From NCBI GenBank assembly GCA_964235485.1, contig CAXSAZ010000006.1, positions 136,362 to 200,361 of the forward strand: 64,000 nucleotides of DNA, read 5' to 3'. This DNA comes from CAHJXG01 sp964235485 (GTDB taxonomy: Bacteria > Pseudomonadota > Alphaproteobacteria > Acetobacterales > Acetobacteraceae). Made by a program: the position numbers and the translations under genes. Below the pieces are notes generated by a model. The model was given only the letters and a program-made list of their open reading frames with translations, searched no databases and was not told the origin of the DNA. This document shows, piece by piece, positions 51,250 to 61,148 of the stretch; within the stretch, counting starts at the first letter, position 1; each line of letters opens with the position of its first letter.

Positions 51250-52167
51250 ATGGAAGCGCGAACGCTCGCCAACGCCCCAAGCCTGGAGGAGCGCGCCTAC
51301 CGCATCCGGCGGAACGCGCTGCGCATGGGCGAGGTGCAGGGGCAAGGATACATCGCCCAGGCGCTCGGGATCGCCGACGTGCTGGCGACGGCCTATTTCC
51401 ACGCCCTGCGCTACCGCCCGGAGGACCCGCACTGGGACGGGCGGGACCGCTTCCTGCTGTCGATCGGCCATTACGCCATCGCGCTCTACGCGGCGCTGAT
51501 CGAGGCCGGCATCATCCCGGAACGCGAGCTGGGCACCTACGGCTCCGACGACAGCCGCCTGCCGATGTCGGGGATGGCGTCCTACACGCCGGGCATGGAG
51601 ATCAGCGGCGGCTCGCTCGGGATCGGCCTCGGCATCGCGGTCGGCATCGGCCTCGGGCTGAAGCGCAAAGGGTCCGACCGCTTCGTTTACAACCTGATGA
51701 GCGACGGCGAGCTGAACGAGGGTCCCACCTGGGAGGCCGCCATGTCGGCCAGCCATTGGCAGCTCGGCAACCTGATCTGCCTGGTGGACGTGAACCGGAT
51801 GCAGGCCGACGGCCCGCCGGCGGGGGTGCTGAACTCCGAGCCGCTGGCCCCGAAGTGGGCCGCCTTCGGCTGGCACGCGCAGCGGGTGGACGGCAACGAC
51901 ATCGGCGCGCTGGTGCGGGCCTTCGACGCGGCGCGCGCGCTGGACGAGCCGCGGCCCCGGGTCATCATCTGCGACACCCGGATGGCCAAGGGCGTGCCGT
52001 TCCTGGAAGCGCGCGAGAAATCGCACTTCATACGGGTGGAGCGGAACGAATGGGCGCAGGCGCTCCAGGCGCTGGACGCCGGGGCGACCGCGGCGCGCGG
52101 CGCCGAGGCGACCGCGGTGCGCGGCGCCGAGGCGACCGTGGCGCGCGGCGCCGGGAGGACAGCATGA
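51250..52167 (+). CDS. transketolase, N-terminal (TPP-binding) subunit
   Basis: First half of a split transketolase, 305 residues, the thiamine-diphosphate-binding part. GHYAIALYAAL, the SGMASYTPGMEISGGSLGIGL stretch, and GDGELNEGPTWEAAM with the N of the GDG-N motif bind TPP and magnesium. Near the C-terminus (about 281-304) there is a perfect 8-residue tandem repeat, ATAARGAE, ATAVRGAE, ATVARGAG, encoded by a 24-base DNA repeat, which is not part of the fold. The stop overlaps the second half's ATG. Confidence 0.9.
   Translation: MEARTLANAPSLEERAYRIRRNALRMGEVQGQGYIAQALGIADVLATAYFHALRYRPEDPHWDGRDRFLLSIGHYAIALYAALIEAGIIPERELGTYGSDDSRLPMSGMASYTPGMEISGGSLGIGLGIAVGIGLGLKRKGSDRFVYNLMSDGELNEGPTWEAAMSASHWQLGNLICLVDVNRMQADGPPAGVLNSEPLAPKWAAFGWHAQRVDGNDIGALVRAFDAARALDEPRPRVIICDTRMAKGVPFLEAREKSHFIRVERNEWAQALQALDAGATAARGAEATAVRGAEATVARGAGRTA
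52083..52154. repeat. 24-base tandem repeat, three units
   Basis: Units at 52083-52106, 52107-52130 and 52131-52154 begin GGCGACCG and end GGCGCCG(A/G); they differ by only a few bases. They encode the 8-residue repeat at the C-terminus of the transketolase N-subunit and keep the reading frame. Confidence 0.9.
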
Positions 52168-53213
52168 GCCGGACGAAGCGGGGACCCTGGCGCGGCGGCG
52201 CGGCGCAGGCGGCGCAGAGCGCCGACCCCACCCAGCCGCGCCTGACCACCTCGGCGATGATCGCCTCGCTCGCGTCCGAAGGGCAGCGGACCGCCCCGGC
52301 GCCGTTCGGGCACGCCCTGGTCGAGGCGGCGCGAACCCGGCCGGAGATCGTCGGCATGACGGCCGACCTCGGCAAGTACACGGACCTGCACGTCTTCGCC
52401 CAGGAATACCCGGACCGCTTCTACCAGATGGGCATGGCCGAGCAGAACCTGATGCTCGCCGCCGCCGGCCTGGCGCATGAGGGCTTCGTGCCCTTCGTCA
52501 CGACCTACGCGGTGTTCGCGTCCCGCCGGGCCTACGACTTCATCAGCCAGGGGATCGTGGAGGAAGGGCTGAACGTCAAGATCTGCTGCGCCCTGCCCGG
52601 CCTGACCACGGGCTACGGACCGAGCCACCAGGCGACGGAGGACATCGCGATCTTCCGCGCCATGCCGGACCTGGTGGTCGTGGACCCCTGCGACGCCTTG
52701 GACACCGAGCAGGCCACCCATGCGGCTGCGGCCCATGACGGCCCGGTGTATATGCGCCTGCTGCGCGGCAACGTGCCGTTGGTGCTCGACGAGTACGACT
52801 ACAAATTCGAGCTGGGCCAGGCGAAGCTGATCCGCGACGGCGCGGACGTGCTGGTGATTTCCGCCGGGTTCATGACCATGCGCGCGCTGGAAGCGGCGGA
52901 CCGGCTCCGCGCCGACGGGGTGGCGGTGGCGGTGCTGCACTCGCCCACGGTCAAGCCGTTGGACGAGGCGACGATCCTGCGCGAAGCCGGGCGCACCGGC
53001 CGCATGGTCGTGGTGGCGGAGAACCACAGCGTGGTCGGCGGTCTGGGCGAGGCGGTGGCGGGCCTGCTGATGCGCCGGAACGTGCGCCCGCCGGCGTTCC
53101 ACCAGGTGGCGCTGCCCGATGCCTTCCTGGACGCCGGCGCGCTGCCGACATTGCACGACCGCTACGGCATCTCGACCGAGGCGATGGCGCGCTCCATCAA
53201 GGGCTGGCTGTAG
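52164..53213 (+). CDS. transketolase, C-terminal (pyrimidine-binding) subunit
   Basis: Second half of the split transketolase, 349 residues. The pyrimidine domain signature FYQMGMAEQNLMLAAAGLA at about 91-109, GYGPSHQATEDIAIFRAMPD at about 151-170, and the C-terminal transketolase domain with RTGRMVVVAENHSVVGGLGE are typical. The first 45 residues (RTKRGPWRGGAAQAAQSADP) are an extra low-complexity leader. Start is ATG 52164 in the overlap with the previous stop (ATGA) after GGGAGG. With the N-subunit it forms one enzyme; the substrate (pentose phosphate, DXP-like or a specialised ketose) is not readable. Confidence 0.88.
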   Translation: MSRTKRGPWRGGAAQAAQSADPTQPRLTTSAMIASLASEGQRTAPAPFGHALVEAARTRPEIVGMTADLGKYTDLHVFAQEYPDRFYQMGMAEQNLMLAAAGLAHEGFVPFVTTYAVFASRRAYDFISQGIVEEGLNVKICCALPGLTTGYGPSHQATEDIAIFRAMPDLVVVDPCDALDTEQATHAAAAHDGPVYMRLLRGNVPLVLDEYDYKFELGQAKLIRDGADVLVISAGFMTMRALEAADRLRADGVAVAVLHSPTVKPLDEATILREAGRTGRMVVVAENHSVVGGLGEAVAGLLMRRNVRPPAFHQVALPDAFLDAGALPTLHDRYGISTEAMARSIKGWL

Positions 53214-53234
53214 CGCCCAACCGCCGGCGTCTGC

Positions 53235-54311
53235 CTAAGCCGTGCCCTTGACCACCTGCGCGACGCGCTCGCCGAACGCCCGGCAGCCCATGGCACCGCC
53301 CAGGTCCGCGGTGCGGGTGGAAGAGTCCTGCAGCACGCGGTCCACCGCCGCCTCCATGGCGTCGCCGGCGGCGCGCAGCGTGCCGAGGCCGTGGTGGTCG
53401 CCCATCCACTGCACCATCATCGCCACCGAAAGGATCATCGAGGTCGGGTTGGCGACGTCCCTCCCGGCCAGCATCGGCGCCGAGCCGTGCTGGGCCTGCG
53501 CGCAGCAATGGGTGTCGCTGGCCATGATGGACCCGGCCAAGCCCAGGCTGCCCGATAGCTCGCTGGCCAGGTCGGAAAGGATGTCGCCGTAGAAGTTGGT
53601 CGCCACCAGCACGTCGAACCGCTCCGGCTCGCGGACCAGGTGCGCGGTGGAGGCGTCCACCAGCAGGTCATCCAGCGCGACCTCCGGGAACTCCTTCGCC
53701 ACGTGCCGGACCGCTTCGAGGAACAAGCCGTCCGTCATGTGGAAGCTGTTCGCCTTGTGGATCGCCGTCACCTTCTTGCGGCGCTTCATTGCCCACTCAC
53801 AAGCCCGGCGCGCGATGCGCTCGCTGCAATGCCGGGTGATCTTGCGCGTGGACAGCGCCATGTCCGGGCTGGGCATCACCTCGCCCCAGCCGCGGGCCAT
53901 GTTGCGGTCGGGGTAGAAGCCCTCGGTCGCTTCGCGCATGATCACCAGGTCCATGGCCTTGCCGTCGCGCAGGTTGGACGGAAGAAAGGGCCGGGTGCGC
54001 GCCGGGCGCACGTTGGCATACAGGTCAAGGCCGATGCGGAAGCCGGCGGACACGTTGCGCCCGCCCTTCTCCGGCACGGGGTAGTCGGCGTGCGACTGCG
54101 TGCCCAGGATGATGCCGTCATAGGTCCTAGCCCGCTCCAGGACCTCCTCGCGCAGTGTGGTGCCGTGCTTTTCCAGGCTGGCAAAGCCCACGTCGTCGTA
54201 GTCGAAGCTCAGGCCGAGGCCGAATGCGTCGTTGGCGGACTGCAGCACGTCCACCGACGCGCCGACGATCTCCGGCCCGATGCCGTCGCACGGCAAGACG
54301 ATCAGGCGCAT
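53235..54311 (-). CDS. isocitrate/isopropylmalate (tartrate) dehydrogenase family protein
   Basis: A 358-residue NAD-dependent beta-decarboxylating dehydrogenase. LPCDGIGPEI at residues 6-15, the substrate loop with IMREATEGFY, the catalytic Lys in HKANSFHMTDG and the metal Asp pair in YGDILSDLASEL place it in the family; the details fit the tartrate/3-isopropylmalate-like branch. AGGAGG six bases before ATG 54311 sets the start. It is the last gene of a leftward run with an ABC importer (SBP, permease, ATPase), so the importer may carry a hydroxy-acid such as tartrate or malate that this enzyme oxidises. That is inference. Confidence 0.87.
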   Translation of the reverse strand: MRLIVLPCDGIGPEIVGASVDVLQSANDAFGLGLSFDYDDVGFASLEKHGTTLREEVLERARTYDGIILGTQSHADYPVPEKGGRNVSAGFRIGLDLYANVRPARTRPFLPSNLRDGKAMDLVIMREATEGFYPDRNMARGWGEVMPSPDMALSTRKITRHCSERIARRACEWAMKRRKKVTAIHKANSFHMTDGLFLEAVRHVAKEFPEVALDDLLVDASTAHLVREPERFDVLVATNFYGDILSDLASELSGSLGLAGSIMASDTHCCAQAQHGSAPMLAGRDVANPTSMILSVAMMVQWMGDHHGLGTLRAAGDAMEAAVDRVLQDSSTRTADLGGAMGCRAFGERVAQVVKGTA

Positions 54312-54374
54312 GTGTTCCTCCTGCGACACCGCCCGGAACGGACGGGTTGGACAAAGCCGGCTGCTCCCCGCCGC

Positions 54375-55428
<1,054 letters not shown>

Positions 55429-55436
<8 letters not shown>

Positions 55437-57117
55437 TGACGCGCGCTCCGAGCCGAAGGGCGGCGGCGAGGCCCGCCACCGTGAGGACAACCGAGATGAA
55501 GGCCAGGGCGGCGATGAGGTCAACCGCGCCGGACGCCAGCAGCGACACGATGAGGGAGCCGATCACCTCCGTCCCCGCGCTCATCAGATACACCCCCGTC
55601 GCGTATTCCCGCAGGAAGATGACCATGATCAGCACCCAGGCGCCGACCAGGCCGGGCCGGATGATCGGCACGACGATGCCGCGCCACGCCTGGCCGACCG
55701 TGGCGCCGGTGGTGCGGGCGCCTTCTTCCAGCTCGGGCGCCACCTGCAGCAGCGTCGCCTGGATCAGCCGCAGGCCGTACGATAGGCCCACGACGACATA
55801 GGCGATCAGCAGGCTGAACAAGGTCGGCCGCAGGAACGTCAGGAACGGCACGAACAGGAACACCCAGAAGAACGCCAGGCCGATCACCAGGCCCGGCAGC
55901 GCACGCGGCAGCAGCACCATGTAGTCCAGCAGCCCACCGCCGAACCGGCTGCGCCAGCGGTGGTTGGCCAGGGCGATCATCAGGTAGGCGAGCACCGCCA
56001 CCGCCCCGCCCAGCACGCCGATCAGCACGGTGTTGATGATCCCGCGGAACAGCGCCTGCACCTCGAACAAGTGGCGGAAGTTGTTCAGGGTCAGTTGCGA
56101 CCACAGGTCCACGCCCTCGCCCCAGCTCTTGACGAAGGCCCGCAGCGTGATGCCGCCGATGGGCAGGCCCACCGAAACGAACAGCCACAGCAGGATGGCG
56201 CCCAGCGCCAGCGCCCGGCCAGTGCGGCCCAGCGGCAGCGGCGTCGCCCGCGCCCCCTTGCCGCCCAGCGCCGCGAAGCGCCGCGCCCGGGACAGCAACC
56301 GCCGCTGCAGCCAGACCAGGGGAAAGGTGATCGCCAGCAGCACCACGCACACCGCGGCCATCAGGTGGTAGGACGGCGTGCCCAGCAGGGTCGTGAGCTT
56401 GTAGATGTAGGTGGTCAGCACCAGCAGCCCGCTGGGATCGCCCAGCACCAGCGGCAGGCCGAACGACTCGAACCCCAGCAGCAGGTTCAGCGCCATGCTG
56501 AACACCAGGGCCGGCAGCACCAGCGGCAGGGTCACGTCCACCGCCACCCGCCACACCGGGGCGCCCGCGGTGCGCGCGGCTTCCTCCAGGTCGCTCGGCA
56601 GGCTTCGCATCGCGGAGGAGAGGTAGAGATACACGTAGGGGACGTGGCTCAGCCCGCCGATGACGATCAGCCCGCCCATGCCGTAGATGCTCCACGGCAC
56701 GAACCCAATGAGGTCTTTGACCCAGAGCGACAGGAAGCCGGTCGGCCCGACCGCCACCGTGTAGCCGAAGGCGAGGACGATGGAGCTGATGAACATCGGC
56801 ACCAGCAGGAACGGCTCCAGCCAGCGCCGCCCCGGCAAATCCGTCCGCGTCAGCAGGAATGCCAGCCCGGCCCCAAGCGGGGTGGCCACCAGCCCCATGC
56901 CCACGGAGAAGACCGCCGTGGTCCGCAGCGCCTGCCAGAAGTCGGGGTCCGTCAGCACGTAGTCGAACGCATCGAGGCCAAAGGCCGCGGTCGCGTCGAA
57001 GAACGCGTTGTCGAGCATGGATTGGTAGGCGATCAAGCCGACCGGGGCCATGACGGCCAGGGTCAGCAGGGTGATGACGCCGACCCGGAACGGGGCGGCG
57101 TCGCCGGCGACGCGCAC
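55429..57117 (-). CDS. ABC importer permease, two fused membrane halves (FbpB-like)
   Basis: A 562-residue inner-membrane protein, twice the usual size, formed by two permease domains: an EAA loop, EEAARTAGAPVWRVAVDVTLPLVLPAL, at about 190-216 and a second EEGARTTGATVGQAWRGIVVPIIRPGL near 470-496. About 12 helices in all. This single-polypeptide arrangement is typical of FbpB-type (Fe3+) and related importers. The GTG start at 57117 lies just before the SBP gene stop. Substrate cannot be read. Confidence 0.9.
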
Positions 57118-57121
57118 GCGC

Positions 57122-58210
57122 CTAGCCCTGCATCGCCTTGCGCCATTGCCGGAGGAACTCGGCCCGCTTCTTCGGGTCCAGGTACTCGGTGCTCTTGGCG
57201 TTCAGCGGGATCGGGCTTGGCGTGGCGCCGATCTGCTGGGCCAGCGTGTCCGCGTTCTCCGTGCCGGGCACGTCCGTGCGTATGGAAGCCAGGCCGCCCT
57301 CGCTCAGCGCCTTTTGCCCGGCCGGGGACAGCACGTAGTCCAGGAACACCTGCGCCGCGTGGGGATGCGGCGCGCCCTTGGGGATGAGCATGACGCGGGA
57401 GAACGCCGGCACGTGGTCGGTCAGAAAGGCGACGCCCAGGTTCGGGTCCGCCTTGGCCCACTCCACCGCGTAGGAGCCGATGACGTTGAAGGCCAGCAGG
57501 TGCTCGCCGGAGATCACCTTTTCCCGCATCGAGCCGGCCCCGCCATAGACCTTGCCGTGCGCCGCGCCGAACGCGGTTGCCAGCTCCCAGTAGTTCGGCA
57601 CGAAGGCGAGGCCATCGGCGGCGAACATGAACCCGGCGCCGGACTTCTCGGGGTCGTAGGTGGCGGTCTTGCCGTCCAGCTTGGCCTTGTTGTCCCGGAG
57701 GATGCGCAGCAGGTCGGCATGGGTCTTCGGCACCAGCTCCGCCGGCAGCAGCCGCTTGTTGTAGATCACCGCCGCAGGCTCCAGCGTCGTGCCGTAGCCG
57801 GCGTCCTTGTAGATCGCCCATCCCGGCAGCTTCGCCGCTTCGACCGAGCGGTATGTCGCCGCAAGGCCGCGGTCCACGAGGCTGAGCTGCAGGTCGAGCG
57901 CGCTGGTCCAGGCGATGTCGCCGCCCACCTGCTTCGCCGCCGCCTCGCTCACGACCCGGTTGAAGGCGCTGGTGGTTCCAAGGTCGTTCCATTCGGGGTC
58001 GATGCCGGGGTATGCCGCCTTGAACCCGTCCAGCAGCTTCTGCGCCTGTCCGAGGTCGGTCGAGGTGTAGATCGCGACCCGGCCCTCCGCCTTGGCTTTG
58101 GCCACGGTGTCGGCGTAGTCGGCGGGGTAGCCGGGGGGCGGCTGCGCCGCGGCGCGGGACGCAGCCACGGCGGCGGCGAGCACGGCAAGCGTCGAGCGTC
58201 TGGTGATCAT
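57122..58210 (-). CDS. periplasmic solute-binding protein of ABC importer
   Basis: A 362-residue exported binding protein. The N-terminus MITRRSTLAVLAAAVAASRAAAQ has a twin-arginine-like start and a signal peptide; the rest is the two-lobe SBP fold of the iron/organic-acid class (VAIYTSTDLGQAQKLLDGFKAAYPGI, EPAAVIYNKRLLP). I see no conserved Tyr pair typical of ferric binding proteins, so organic anions are as likely as iron. First gene of the importer operon with permease and ATPase; the dehydrogenase gene follows at the end. Confidence 0.87.
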   Translation of the reverse strand: MITRRSTLAVLAAAVAASRAAAQPPPGYPADYADTVAKAKAEGRVAIYTSTDLGQAQKLLDGFKAAYPGIDPEWNDLGTTSAFNRVVSEAAAKQVGGDIAWTSALDLQLSLVDRGLAATYRSVEAAKLPGWAIYKDAGYGTTLEPAAVIYNKRLLPAELVPKTHADLLRILRDNKAKLDGKTATYDPEKSGAGFMFAADGLAFVPNYWELATAFGAAHGKVYGGAGSMREKVISGEHLLAFNVIGSYAVEWAKADPNLGVAFLTDHVPAFSRVMLIPKGAPHPHAAQVFLDYVLSPAGQKALSEGGLASIRTDVPGTENADTLAQQIGATPSPIPLNAKSTEYLDPKKRAEFLRQWRKAMQG

Positions 58211-58565
58211 GGAGGTTTCCTCGTCCTTGTTGATTGCGAGCTACCGTGAATCCGGCGCTGAGGCGAGTGCTTGTGCCGGCCAGACTGCGCCCCGCAGCGT
58301 CCGCACGGCGGCGGCCGGGCGCGCTTCAGGATCAGTGGAATGATCCCGCCTGCCTGCACCAGCAAGACTTCCCGCATCGTGTCAAGCATCGCCCCGCCTT
58401 GCTCCGTCCGGTGTCCAGCCAGGCGAGCAGGGCTTGGCGGCCCTTCTCCGCGGCCGGGTCAGGCTGGCTGTTCAGTCCCGTGACCCCGCCTTGCGGGGGT
58501 GGATGTGACCCAGGTCACAGTTGTAAATAAATCGGAATGATACCACCTCGGCGCGAAGCGGCGGC
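58211..58565. promoter_or_regulatory. intergenic region with a CRP-consensus palindrome
   Basis: No gene in this 355-base stretch. At 58504-58519 lies TGTGACCCAGGTCACA, a perfect match to the E. coli CRP consensus TGTGA-N6-TCACA with seven-base arms. It is followed by an AT-rich part (TTGTAAATAAAT) and the RTX gene start at 58566. A possible -10 (TGATAC) at 58538-58543 would place the palindrome near -38 to -40, the class II activator position. Confidence 0.5.
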
Positions 58566-59504
58566 ATGGTGCCGCAGGAACTCAGACAACTGAGCGCAGC
58601 GTTGGAGGATATGGAGTTGGACGAACAGAACATGCCGGCCTTGCCCGGCTCTCCGGACAGCCTTGGAAACGGGGCGGGCTTCGGAGCGCTCCGGATCGAC
58701 GGGACCGGGGCCGCTGACCAATGGTGGGTAGGGACCGGCATCGCCTTTGACGACCCCGGCGTTTACGTGTTCGACGGCAGCGGGGCGTCCCCTCGGGTTC
58801 CCCTCGCGGGGATCAAGCACCTGGAGATCAACGGCCTGGCGGGCGCGGACCGCCTGGTGGTGGAGGACGTGTTCGGAACGCAGTCCGTCCCCGTGCTGAG
58901 CAGCACCGCGCAGGTTGTCGGCATCGATAGCCTGACCTTCAACGGCGGCGGCGGGAACGACACGCTTGACGGCTCCGCGGCGAGCGGCCCCCTGCGCGCG
59001 CAGGGCGGCGCCGGCGATGACCGCTTGGCTGGCGGGAGCGGGAACGACGTGCTGGGGGGCGGAACAGGGCGCGACAGGCTGACGGGCGGCGCCGGGGCGG
59101 ACGTTCTGGACGGCGGCGCCGGGAGCGATGTCCTGATCGGCGGCCTGGGGCGCGACGTGCTCACGGGCGGACCCGGCGCGGACGTGTTCCGCTTCCTGTC
59201 CGCGGACGACCTTCCGGCCCCGCGCGGCCGGGTCGGGCCGGAGTTGATCACCGACTTCAGCCAGGCGCAGGGCGACCGGATCGACCTCGGCGCCATCGAC
59301 GCCGACGTGACGGCGCCGGGCAACCAGGCTTTCTTGTTCGCCAATGATCTTGAGTTCATCCGCTACCAGCCGGGAACGGTGACAACCGAGGTCGATCCGA
59401 GCCGCGGGGAAACCCTTGTCAAGCTCGACACGGGCGGCGGCGGCGTGACGCTGCTGGCGGTGGCGGGACGGGTCGAGTTCACCGCGGCCGACTTCATCCT
59501 GTAG
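58566..59504 (+). CDS. RTX (hemolysin-type calcium-binding repeat) protein
   Basis: A 312-residue acidic protein with glycine-rich nonapeptide calcium repeats (GGxGxDxLx and variants) from about 138 to 215, the parallel beta-roll that folds in calcium after secretion, followed by a domain with DRIDLGAIDADV typical of RTX C-terminal regions. No N-terminal signal peptide, so secretion would be by a type I system recognising the C-terminus; no such transporter is in the window. The N-terminal part (residues 1-130) is unrecognised. Upstream lies the CRP-like palindrome, so expression may depend on cAMP or a related signal. Confidence 0.87.
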   Translation: MVPQELRQLSAALEDMELDEQNMPALPGSPDSLGNGAGFGALRIDGTGAADQWWVGTGIAFDDPGVYVFDGSGASPRVPLAGIKHLEINGLAGADRLVVEDVFGTQSVPVLSSTAQVVGIDSLTFNGGGGNDTLDGSAASGPLRAQGGAGDDRLAGGSGNDVLGGGTGRDRLTGGAGADVLDGGAGSDVLIGGLGRDVLTGGPGADVFRFLSADDLPAPRGRVGPELITDFSQAQGDRIDLGAIDADVTAPGNQAFLFANDLEFIRYQPGTVTTEVDPSRGETLVKLDTGGGGVTLLAVAGRVEFTAADFIL

Positions 59505-59668
59505 CCGGGTCCGGTTGCGGCAAGCCAAGGGCCACTTGGTCCTTGGCGCGGCAGACAAGAAAAGTTGCGTGCGCGGCACCCGATCCACCCCCCGGTCCAC
59601 TGCTTTTCGATGTTGCCCGGGACGCCCAGCCGCGCTTCCCTGGACCCCGGACAACACGGGAGCAGGCG

Positions 59669-60394
59669 ATGCGGCGGCGGACGCTTCTGGCGGCAGGCGG
59701 TGCGCTCGTCATGCCCGTGCCCGCATGGGCGCAAGACGGCGCGGTGGACCTCCAGCTCGTCATGGCCGTGGACGTGTCCCGCTCGGTGGACGACGAGGAA
59801 GCGCGGCTGCAGCGGGAAGGCTACCAGGCCGCCATGACCGACCCGCGCGTGCTCGCCGCCATCACCGGGGGCACGCTGGGCGCGGTCGCCGTCGCTTACG
59901 TCGAGTGGGCTGCCTACAGCTATCAGCAGCTCGTCCTCGCCTGGACCCGCATCGGCAACGCGGGCGACGCCGCCGCATGGTCCACCCGCCTGGCGCAAAG
60001 CCCGCGGCGCAGCGTGTCCTGGACCAGCATCTCCGGCGCCTTGGCGTTCAGCCGCGAGGTGCTGGCCGACTGCCCGTTCGAGGGCACGCGCCGGGTGATC
60101 GACGTGTCCGGCGACGGCGTGAACAACAACGGCCCGCCGCCGGAACAGGAGCGCGACCGCTTGTTGGACGAGGGCGTCACGATCAATGGCTTGCCGATCG
60201 TGAACGACCGTCCGAACTTCGGCGTCATGCCAGGCCCTGACCTGGAAACGTACTACCGCGGCTCGGTGATCGGCGGACCCGGCGCTTTCCTGATCGTGGC
60301 AAAGGATTTCACGGTGTTCGGCGATGCCATCCGGCGCAAGCTGATCCAGGAAATCGCGACCGCCACGCCGCCGGGCGCTGCTGCCCGCTTGTGA
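59669..60394 (+). CDS. exported DUF1194 (VWA-like) protein
   Basis: A 241-residue exported protein of the DUF1194 family, which has a von Willebrand A-like fold. The signal peptide is MRRRTLLAAGGALVMPVPAWA-Q; the MIDAS-like DVSRSVDDEEARLQREGY follows at about 35-52, then WTSISGALAF and VIDVSGDGVNNNG. Function of the family is unknown; VWA folds bind metal and protein partners. The start at 59669 follows GGGAGCAGGCG; longer frames upstream are not needed. Confidence 0.87.
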   Translation: MRRRTLLAAGGALVMPVPAWAQDGAVDLQLVMAVDVSRSVDDEEARLQREGYQAAMTDPRVLAAITGGTLGAVAVAYVEWAAYSYQQLVLAWTRIGNAGDAAAWSTRLAQSPRRSVSWTSISGALAFSREVLADCPFEGTRRVIDVSGDGVNNNGPPPEQERDRLLDEGVTINGLPIVNDRPNFGVMPGPDLETYYRGSVIGGPGAFLIVAKDFTVFGDAIRRKLIQEIATATPPGAAARL

Positions 60395-60519
60395 AGGGCC
60401 CTCCGCCGCGGCGGCCTTGCCTTGAGTGGTTTGACCCTGTGATGCCTGGCGCTGGCGTCGATCACATCACGCCAATGACGAACCTGGATGGCTTGTAGGA
60501 CTTCTGACAGGATGCCTCC

Positions 60520-61110
60520 ATGAGCAACGCAGCGCGCCTAGACCCGCCGATGACCGTTGAAGAGTTTCAGGACTGGACGCCAGGACCGGGACAGGAAGGA
60601 TGGCGCTGGCAACTCATTGACGGCGTGCCGGTCGGCATGTCACCGACCAGCATCGACCACGGGCTGATCCAAAGCCGCTGCTCGACGATCATCGACATGC
60701 ACTTGCAGAAGATTGGGCGATGCGCCGTTGTCACTGCGCCGGGGGTCATTCCCAAGGCACGGTCGAAAACCAACCAGCTTGTGCCTGACCTCGGCGTAAG
60801 CTGCGCAAAACAGACCGGCGGCAATACGTTGGTAGAACCGATGCTGCTCGTCGAAATCCTCTCTCCGTCGAACGCCGCGGTCACACGTGGCAATGTCGCC
60901 GCTTACCAGACGATCCCGAGCGTCCAGGAAATCCTCGTGCTCGACAGTTGCAAGGTGGGGGGCACGCTGCATCGCCGGAACGCGCAAGGGGAGTGGCCGG
61001 ACGACCCCGAAGACCTTGACGCCCGCAGCGCCGTGGAACTGCGCTGCATCGGCCTCAAGGTCGCGCTGGCTGCGTTCTACGGGTCGAGCGGGCTTGCGGG
61101 GGCGACCTGA
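60520..61110 (+). CDS. Uma2-family (DUF820, restriction-nuclease fold) protein
   Basis: A 196-residue Uma2-family protein with a PD-(D/E)XK-type nuclease fold. MTVEEFQDW at the N-terminus, the acidic YGRW/RWQLIDGVPV strand at about 29-38, SPSSIDHG-like SPTSIDHGLIQSR and the LVPDLGVSC and MLLVEILSPSNAAVTR segments (Asp and Glu as candidate metal ligands) are the family signature. Biological role is unknown; many copies occur in cyanobacteria and some alphaproteobacteria. It may be horizontally acquired; its DNA is less GC-rich than its neighbours. Convergent with the AAA+ gene. Confidence 0.85.
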   Translation: MSNAARLDPPMTVEEFQDWTPGPGQEGWRWQLIDGVPVGMSPTSIDHGLIQSRCSTIIDMHLQKIGRCAVVTAPGVIPKARSKTNQLVPDLGVSCAKQTGGNTLVEPMLLVEILSPSNAAVTRGNVAAYQTIPSVQEILVLDSCKVGGTLHRRNAQGEWPDDPEDLDARSAVELRCIGLKVALAAFYGSSGLAGAT

Positions 61111-61148
61111 CCCCTGCGCCCGTGAGGAACGCCCTCATAGCCTTCCGG

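Noticed and set aside
52083..52154. CRISPR-like repeat
   Set aside because: Units are directly adjacent with no spacers and encode a protein repeat in frame.
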